64,000 nt of DNA. Source: DATGUN01 sp035301285. GTDB lineage: Bacteria > Bacillota > Bacilli > Bacillales > Amphibacillaceae. The translations under genes were made by a program, and so were the position numbers. Of the stretch, positions 60,280-64,000 are shown piece after piece. The notes below the pieces were generated by a model. That model was not told the DNA's origin, did no database searches, and saw only the letters and a list, made by a program, of their open reading frames with translations. Every line of letters begins with the position of its first letter. Positions within the stretch are counted from its first letter, which is position 1. The stretch lies in the NCBI GenBank assembly GCA_035301285.1, contig DATGUN010000101.1:3571-67570 (forward strand). The letters are read 5' to 3'.

Positions 60280-61650
60280 TTAGGCATGTTCATTCACGTG
60301 TTTTCCATACTTCACGACAACAGCTTCTATCGACTCTTCCAGAATATCCAACCCTTCCTGAAGCTGTTCATCAGTTATGACGAGTGGCATCAATAACCGG
60401 ACAACGTTATCATAAACACCTGCTTTTAGTGGAATGACGCCACGTTTTTGTGCTTCTTGGAGAATATCAGCAGTCATTTGTCGGGCGGGGTCTTTCGTTT
60501 CCCTGGAAGTTACAAACTCCAGTGCACACATCGCTCCCAATCCCCTATAATCACCGATGACGTCGAACTTTTCGGCAAACGCTTTGAAACGCTCCATCAC
60601 TTGCTCACCAATGCGGACAGCGCGTGAATTGATACCCTTCTCTTCCATCGCCTCCAAGACAGCTAAGCCTGCTCGACATCCCAATGGACTTCCACAATAG
60701 GTTCCGCCTAACTCGCCTCCGCCCGCTGCATCCATTATATCTTTTCGTCCGATGACACCACTGATTGGTAATCCAGCCGCCATTGATTTGGATACAGTGA
60801 TTAAATCAGGCTCCACATCAAAGTGCTCCATCGCAAAATATTTCCCTGTTCGGCCAAAGCCGGTTTGGATTTCATCTGCAATGAGCAAAATACCGTGCTT
60901 CTTACAGATATCGCTTACAGCTTGCACAAAATGTTTGTCTGGTACAATGAAACCACTTTCACCTTGAACAGGTTCCATAACAACAGCTGCAACTTGATCA
61001 GCCGGAACTTCTGTAATAAAGAATTTTTCCATTTCTTCCACTAGATGCGCATTATATTCCTCTTCAGTCAACGATGCTGGTTTACGATAATAATACGGAT
61101 ATGGCGCATGATATACCTCTGGCGCAAAGGGACCGAATTCATATTTATATGGTTTTATTTTTCCTGTCAATGACATGGTGAGCAGTGTCCGTCCATGAAA
61201 ACCACCTGTAAAGGAAATCACCGCGGATCGATCGGTTGCTTTTTTGGCGACTTTGATGGCGTTCTCGATTGCCTCAGCGCCACTGTTCAAAAACATGACT
61301 TTTTTATCAAATGAACCTGGAGCCAATGCAGCCAGCTTTTCAGCAAATTCAATATAGGGATCATACATCATCACATTGAAACCGGTATGAATATACTTAT
61401 CGACCTGATCATGCAGTGCATTGACAACGCTTTCATCACAATGCCCAATATTTATGACACCAATAGCACCGGCAAAATCGATAAACTGATTTCCGTCTAC
61501 ATCCCGAAGCAGAGCGCCTTTTGCTGAATCCACAAATGTTGGAACACCATAACTGACCGCATCAGGGACAATTTGATGCCTCCGATCAAGAAGTTCCTTG
61601 GCCTTGGGTCCCGGCAATGGTGTTTGAACATTCGCAAACTGTTTAGTCAT
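60280..61650 (-). CDS. gabT: 4-aminobutyrate aminotransferase
   Basis: A 456-aa class III aminotransferase converting GABA and 2-oxoglutarate to succinate semialdehyde and glutamate. The opening PLPGPKAKELLDRRHQIVP is the GabT start; GAEAIENAIKVAK binds the phosphate, ADEIQTGFGRTG carries the PLP-contacting Asp, and the lysine lies in TVSKSMAAGLP. It starts 21 bases after a GntR gene with AAAGGAGG, so the two are co-transcribed. Acetylornithine or diaminobutyrate transaminase activity is the alternative. Confidence 0.92.
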   Translation of the reverse strand: MTKQFANVQTPLPGPKAKELLDRRHQIVPDAVSYGVPTFVDSAKGALLRDVDGNQFIDFAGAIGVINIGHCDESVVNALHDQVDKYIHTGFNVMMYDPYIEFAEKLAALAPGSFDKKVMFLNSGAEAIENAIKVAKKATDRSAVISFTGGFHGRTLLTMSLTGKIKPYKYEFGPFAPEVYHAPYPYYYRKPASLTEEEYNAHLVEEMEKFFITEVPADQVAAVVMEPVQGESGFIVPDKHFVQAVSDICKKHGILLIADEIQTGFGRTGKYFAMEHFDVEPDLITVSKSMAAGLPISGVIGRKDIMDAAGGGELGGTYCGSPLGCRAGLAVLEAMEEKGINSRAVRIGEQVMERFKAFAEKFDVIGDYRGLGAMCALEFVTSRETKDPARQMTADILQEAQKRGVIPLKAGVYDNVVRLLMPLVITDEQLQEGLDILEESIEAVVVKYGKHVNEHA

Positions 61651-61671
61651 TTTGCTTCCTCCTTTGAATTT

Positions 61672-62331
61672 TCAATCTCCATTTGAATGTGTGAATTTTT
61701 TACCGATAAACACAATATGATCTTGCACCTGTTCCGTGACTTGAATTGGATCTTTTGTTTTCAGCGCCTCCAATAACTGTTTATGTTCATCATAGAAGGC
61801 TTCATGACTTGGATAATATTGATCCAAATGAACGAGCAACGTCCTGATTTGCACCTGTATAGAGTTGTAGAATTTGATCAATCTTGAGTTGTCGCTGAGT
61901 TCTACGACATAACCATGAAATTGCATGTCAAGGTCAAACATATGATTCCAATTTTTTTGTTCGGCCTCTCTTTTCATGTTCTCAACGATTTTTTCCAATT
62001 CATTGAAATGCTCTGTTTCCATATGCACGACAGCCTGCCTGAATGCATGTGACTCCAATAATATACGGAGCTCAATGATTTCATCACGATCTTTTTGCGA
62101 AAAATCTGCTACATAAGTTCCTTTTCGTGCTTTGCTGATAATCAGTTCTTCGTTCTCCAATATTCTCAACGCTTCCCGAATCGTGCTTCTGCTCACATCA
62201 AAGTACTCGGCTAAGTCACTCTCCAACAGTCGCTCCCCGAAGTCTATCTCCTGGTTCCATATCTTCCCTTTCATCTGCTCGGCAATTAATTCACTTAATG
62301 GCTTTTGTACAATACCAGTGTCATACTCCAT
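61672..62331 (-). CDS. GntR-family regulator with FCD domain (gab locus)
   Basis: A 219-aa regulator. Winged helix at about 5-72 (ERLLESDLAEYFDVSRSTIR then EALRILENEELI), FCD domain from about 85, with His ligands in FHGYVVEL and the HIVFIGKKF end. GAGGTGAT precedes the start. It is the first gene of the gab operon and faces a D-2-hydroxyacid dehydrogenase across a gap holding a 52-base palindrome and a smaller one, which are its likely operators. Confidence 0.9.
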   Translation of the reverse strand: MEYDTGIVQKPLSELIAEQMKGKIWNQEIDFGERLLESDLAEYFDVSRSTIREALRILENEELIISKARKGTYVADFSQKDRDEIIELRILLESHAFRQAVVHMETEHFNELEKIVENMKREAEQKNWNHMFDLDMQFHGYVVELSDNSRLIKFYNSIQVQIRTLLVHLDQYYPSHEAFYDEHKQLLEALKTKDPIQVTEQVQDHIVFIGKKFTHSNGD

Positions 62332-62454
62332 CTACATCACCTCTTTTATAGTATGTTCAACGTTTTCACAATTTAGGAAGGATTGATTGTTCCTTAAAAT
62401 AGAACATATACGTCAGTACTTTAAAGTTTTTGTCCATCTGATTTTACTTTGTCG

Positions 62455-62466
62455 ATTGTCGACAAT
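62455..62466. promoter_or_regulatory. Perfect palindrome, probable GntR/FCD operator
   Basis: ATTGTCGACAAT is a perfect 12-base palindrome with TTGTC half-sites of the kind bound by FCD-type GntR regulators. It lies in the leader of the gntR gene just downstream of the predicted start of transcription. Confidence 0.65.
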
Positions 62467-62489
62467 GTCTATATTTCTATCATAAAACA

Positions 62490-62541
62490 CATTGTTGATA
62501 TTGTCAATAATATTTAGATATTATTGACAATATCAACAATG
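62490..62541. promoter_or_regulatory. 52-bp perfect palindrome carrying divergent -35 boxes
   Basis: Two 24-base arms (62490-62513 and 62518-62541) are exact inverted copies around TTAG. Each arm contains TTGACA. Leftward: TTGACA (62502-62507), 17 bases, TATGAT (62479-62484) for gntR-gabT. Rightward: TTGACA (62524-62529), 17 bases, TATTTT (62547-62552) for the dehydrogenase. One regulator bound here could control both directions. Confidence 0.8.
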
Positions 62542-62605
62542 ACAGCTATTTTAAGTATAGATACTTACTTCTTTCTTGGTTCATTATAAATATTGGGGGT
62601 ATTTC

Positions 62606-63580
62606 ATGAAACAAAAGGTAATCGCCTACAACCGAGTTGAAAAACCGGTGTTAGCCAAATTGCAAGAAAAATATGACACACATTTCTTCAAGGATATCGA
62701 TACAACATCGGATCCTGCATTCAATGAACAACTGCCATTTGCGGAAGGTATCATCGGGCTTGATTTAGTTGTCAATAAAGAATTGATAAAACGTGCTCCC
62801 CTTTTGAAAATTGTCAGTAACGTTTCAGTGGGTCATAACAATCTCGACCTTGATGCATTGAAATCAAATGGAATCATGGCGACGAACACACCAGGAATTT
62901 TAACGGATACCGTTGCTGACACTATTTTCGGTCTGCTTGTTGCAACCGCAAGAAGAATGACTGAACTTGATCAATTTGTCAAAAGCGGGAAATGGAATCA
63001 GACATTGGGGTCGGAGTATTTCGGAACGGATGTACACCATAAAACCGTGGGCATCATCGGTATGGGACGGATTGGTAAAGCCATTGCCCAGCGTGCGCAT
63101 TTTGGTTTTGATATGTCTGTCTTATATCATAGCCGTACAAAAAAGCCGGACGTTGAAAACACGTTCCAGGCTACCTATTGTTCACTTGATGAATTATTGA
63201 AAGCATCTGATTTTGTAGTGATGATCACACCACTAACATCCGAGACGGAGGGTATGATCGGTAAACGTGAATTTAATCTCATGAAAAAATCTGCTATTTT
63301 CATCAACGGTTCTCGCGGCCAAACCATCGTTGAAAATGACTTGATCGATGCACTTCAAAATAATGACATACAAGCAGCCGGTCTGGATGTCTTCAATCAA
63401 GAACCAGTGGAAAAAAATAACCCATTACTATACATGAGCAATGTTGTCACATTACCCCACATCGGATCCTCCACAACCGAAACGGAATTAAAAATGTCCG
63501 AACTTGCTGCTGTAAACCTGGAAGCTGGTTTACGTGGCGAGAAACCACCTAACCTTATTGATGAAACAGTCTGGGGTTAA
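62606..63580 (+). CDS. D-2-hydroxyacid dehydrogenase (glyoxylate/hydroxypyruvate/2-ketogluconate reductase type)
   Basis: A 324-aa NAD(P)H-dependent reductase. The frame is open from 62576, but the ATG at 62606 has GGGGGT six bases upstream. The cofactor loop is GIIGMGRIGKAIAQR at about 150-164; catalytic Arg lies in INGSRGQTI, Glu in FNQEPVE and His in LPHIGSST. NVSVGHNNLDL is the substrate loop. This is the GhrB/YvcT group. It is read away from gntR-gabT and shares its palindromic control region, so it may reduce a 2-oxo acid formed in that pathway. Confidence 0.9.
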   Translation: MKQKVIAYNRVEKPVLAKLQEKYDTHFFKDIDTTSDPAFNEQLPFAEGIIGLDLVVNKELIKRAPLLKIVSNVSVGHNNLDLDALKSNGIMATNTPGILTDTVADTIFGLLVATARRMTELDQFVKSGKWNQTLGSEYFGTDVHHKTVGIIGMGRIGKAIAQRAHFGFDMSVLYHSRTKKPDVENTFQATYCSLDELLKASDFVVMITPLTSETEGMIGKREFNLMKKSAIFINGSRGQTIVENDLIDALQNNDIQAAGLDVFNQEPVEKNNPLLYMSNVVTLPHIGSSTTETELKMSELAAVNLEAGLRGEKPPNLIDETVWG

Positions 63581-63598
63581 CCTTAACACTTTGATAAA

Positions 63599-63650
63599 CG
63601 AAAAGCGTTGGTGTCATAAAACACATCAACGCTTCCGTTTTATTTTCATT
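63599..63650. terminator. Terminator between the dehydrogenase and the ABC ATPase
   Basis: AAGCGTTG (63603-63610) pairs with CAACGCTT (63627-63634), extended by weaker pairs, and is followed by CCGTTTTATTTT. It lies between convergent genes and probably serves both. Confidence 0.8.
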
Positions 63651-64000
63651 ATGCATTGAATCTGGTCAAGAAGCTTTTCAACCGTTCATTCTCTGTATCA
63701 ACGAGCACTTCTTGTGGTGTCCCTTGCTCAGCGATGACACCGCCGTCCAGGAATAGGACACGATCTGCGACATCAAGCGCAAATTCCATCTCGTGTGTGA
63801 CGAGCACCATCGCCATGTCTCCGTCACGTGCAATATCACGGATCACTTCCAGGACCTCGCCGACGAGTTCCGGGTCAAGCGCGGAAGTCACCTCGTCAAA
63901 CAACATGACTTTCGGACGCATGACGAGGGCACGCGCCATGGCGACACGCTGTTTCTGTCCCCCGGAAAGCTGGTTGGGGTAGTTTTCCAACCGGTCTCCG
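63649..64000 (-). CDS. Polar amino acid-type ABC transporter ATPase (5' truncated by window edge)
   Basis: The C-terminal 116 residues of an ATPase of the GlnQ/HisP/EhuA kind; the gene continues past 64000. The signature LSGGQKQRVAMARAL, Walker B VMLFDEVTSALDP and switch VTHEMEFA are present; the tail GTPQEVLVDTENERLKSFL is typical. DEVTSALDPELVGEVL is text I recall from ectoine and other polar amino acid importers, which would fit the eutB-like gene, but this is not decisive. The visible part is clearly richer in G+C than all genes to its left. Confidence 0.88.
   Translation of the reverse strand, partial: GDRLENYPNQLSGGQKQRVAMARALVMRPKVMLFDEVTSALDPELVGEVLEVIRDIARDGDMAMVLVTHEMEFALDVADRVLFLDGGVIAEQGTPQEVLVDTENERLKSFLTRFNA

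Noticed and set aside
1..64000. CRISPR arrays, rRNA and tRNA genes, insertion sequences
   Set aside because: No regular direct repeats with spacers, no tRNA cloverleaf text and no transposase-like protein were recognised anywhere in the window.

Overview
The window reads as a chromosome segment of a low-GC, Gram-positive, probably spore-forming member of the Bacillaceae. The grounds are purine-rich Shine-Dalgarno sites, lipobox lipoproteins, an LtaS-type lipoteichoic acid synthase, a FabI resembling that of Bacillus, a YtaF/MntP-type sporulation membrane protein, a TcaA/YvbJ-like zinc-ribbon protein and a 7Fe ferredoxin of Bacillus type. Several surface proteins are very acidic (PBP3-like protein, LtaS tail, TcaA-like protein), which fits a halophilic or halotolerant genus such as Lentibacillus, Virgibacillus or Oceanobacillus. 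That placement is inference; no rRNA or tRNA gene is present to settle it.

Layout. 0-8 kb: a PBP3/PbpC-like transpeptidase, an IDEAL-domain protein, a P-loop protein and a phosphonate/phosphite-type ABC importer (phnD-phnC-phnE-phnE) with a long intercistronic hairpin. 8-11.4 kb: a HAD phosphatase and a pyroglutamate module (pcp, pxpC/kipA, pxpB/kipI) preceded by a 56-aa membrane protein. 11.7-25.5 kb: dicarboxylate/glutamate symporter, fabI, ltaS, an unlisted type I toxin-antitoxin locus (about 16.7-16.95 kb), TcaA-like protein, serine hydrolase, C39-like peptidase, flavodoxin behind a Fur box, a small phage-like protein, ferredoxin and topB. 25.5-27.8 kb: an AT-rich accessory insert with one large gene, predicted to combine a winged helix, two SAP motifs and a FokI-like nuclease.

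28.5-42.2 kb: a long minus-strand aromatic catabolic cluster. A GntR/FCD regulator and a DapA-like aldolase lead it, followed by hpaE, hpaB, hpaD, hpaC, phenylalanine dehydrogenase, a lone 2-oxoacid dehydrogenase E2, two FAH-family HpaG halves, hpaF, an SDR and a RocB-like peptidase. Together they take 4-hydroxyphenylacetate (and probably Phe/Tyr) through homoprotocatechuate meta-cleavage to pyruvate and succinate semialdehyde; no HpaH hydratase is seen here. The regulator gene and the operon share a nearly identical 32-bp promoter/operator sequence.

42.2-54 kb: a short UvrA paralogue with speG, a candidate structured RNA upstream of cvfB, a PepF-like oligoendopeptidase, a threonine dehydratase, a C26 hydrolase-dipeptidase-cutC operon and a CDF metal transporter, followed by a 30-codon Nudix-like remnant. 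54-64 kb: an amino-acid/GABA catabolic group (alr, dat, eutB-like dehydratase, M20 amidohydrolase, gabD, gabT, gntR), read divergently from a D-2-hydroxyacid dehydrogenase. A 52-bp perfect palindrome between them carries both -35 boxes. The window ends inside a noticeably GC-richer amino-acid-type ABC ATPase gene.
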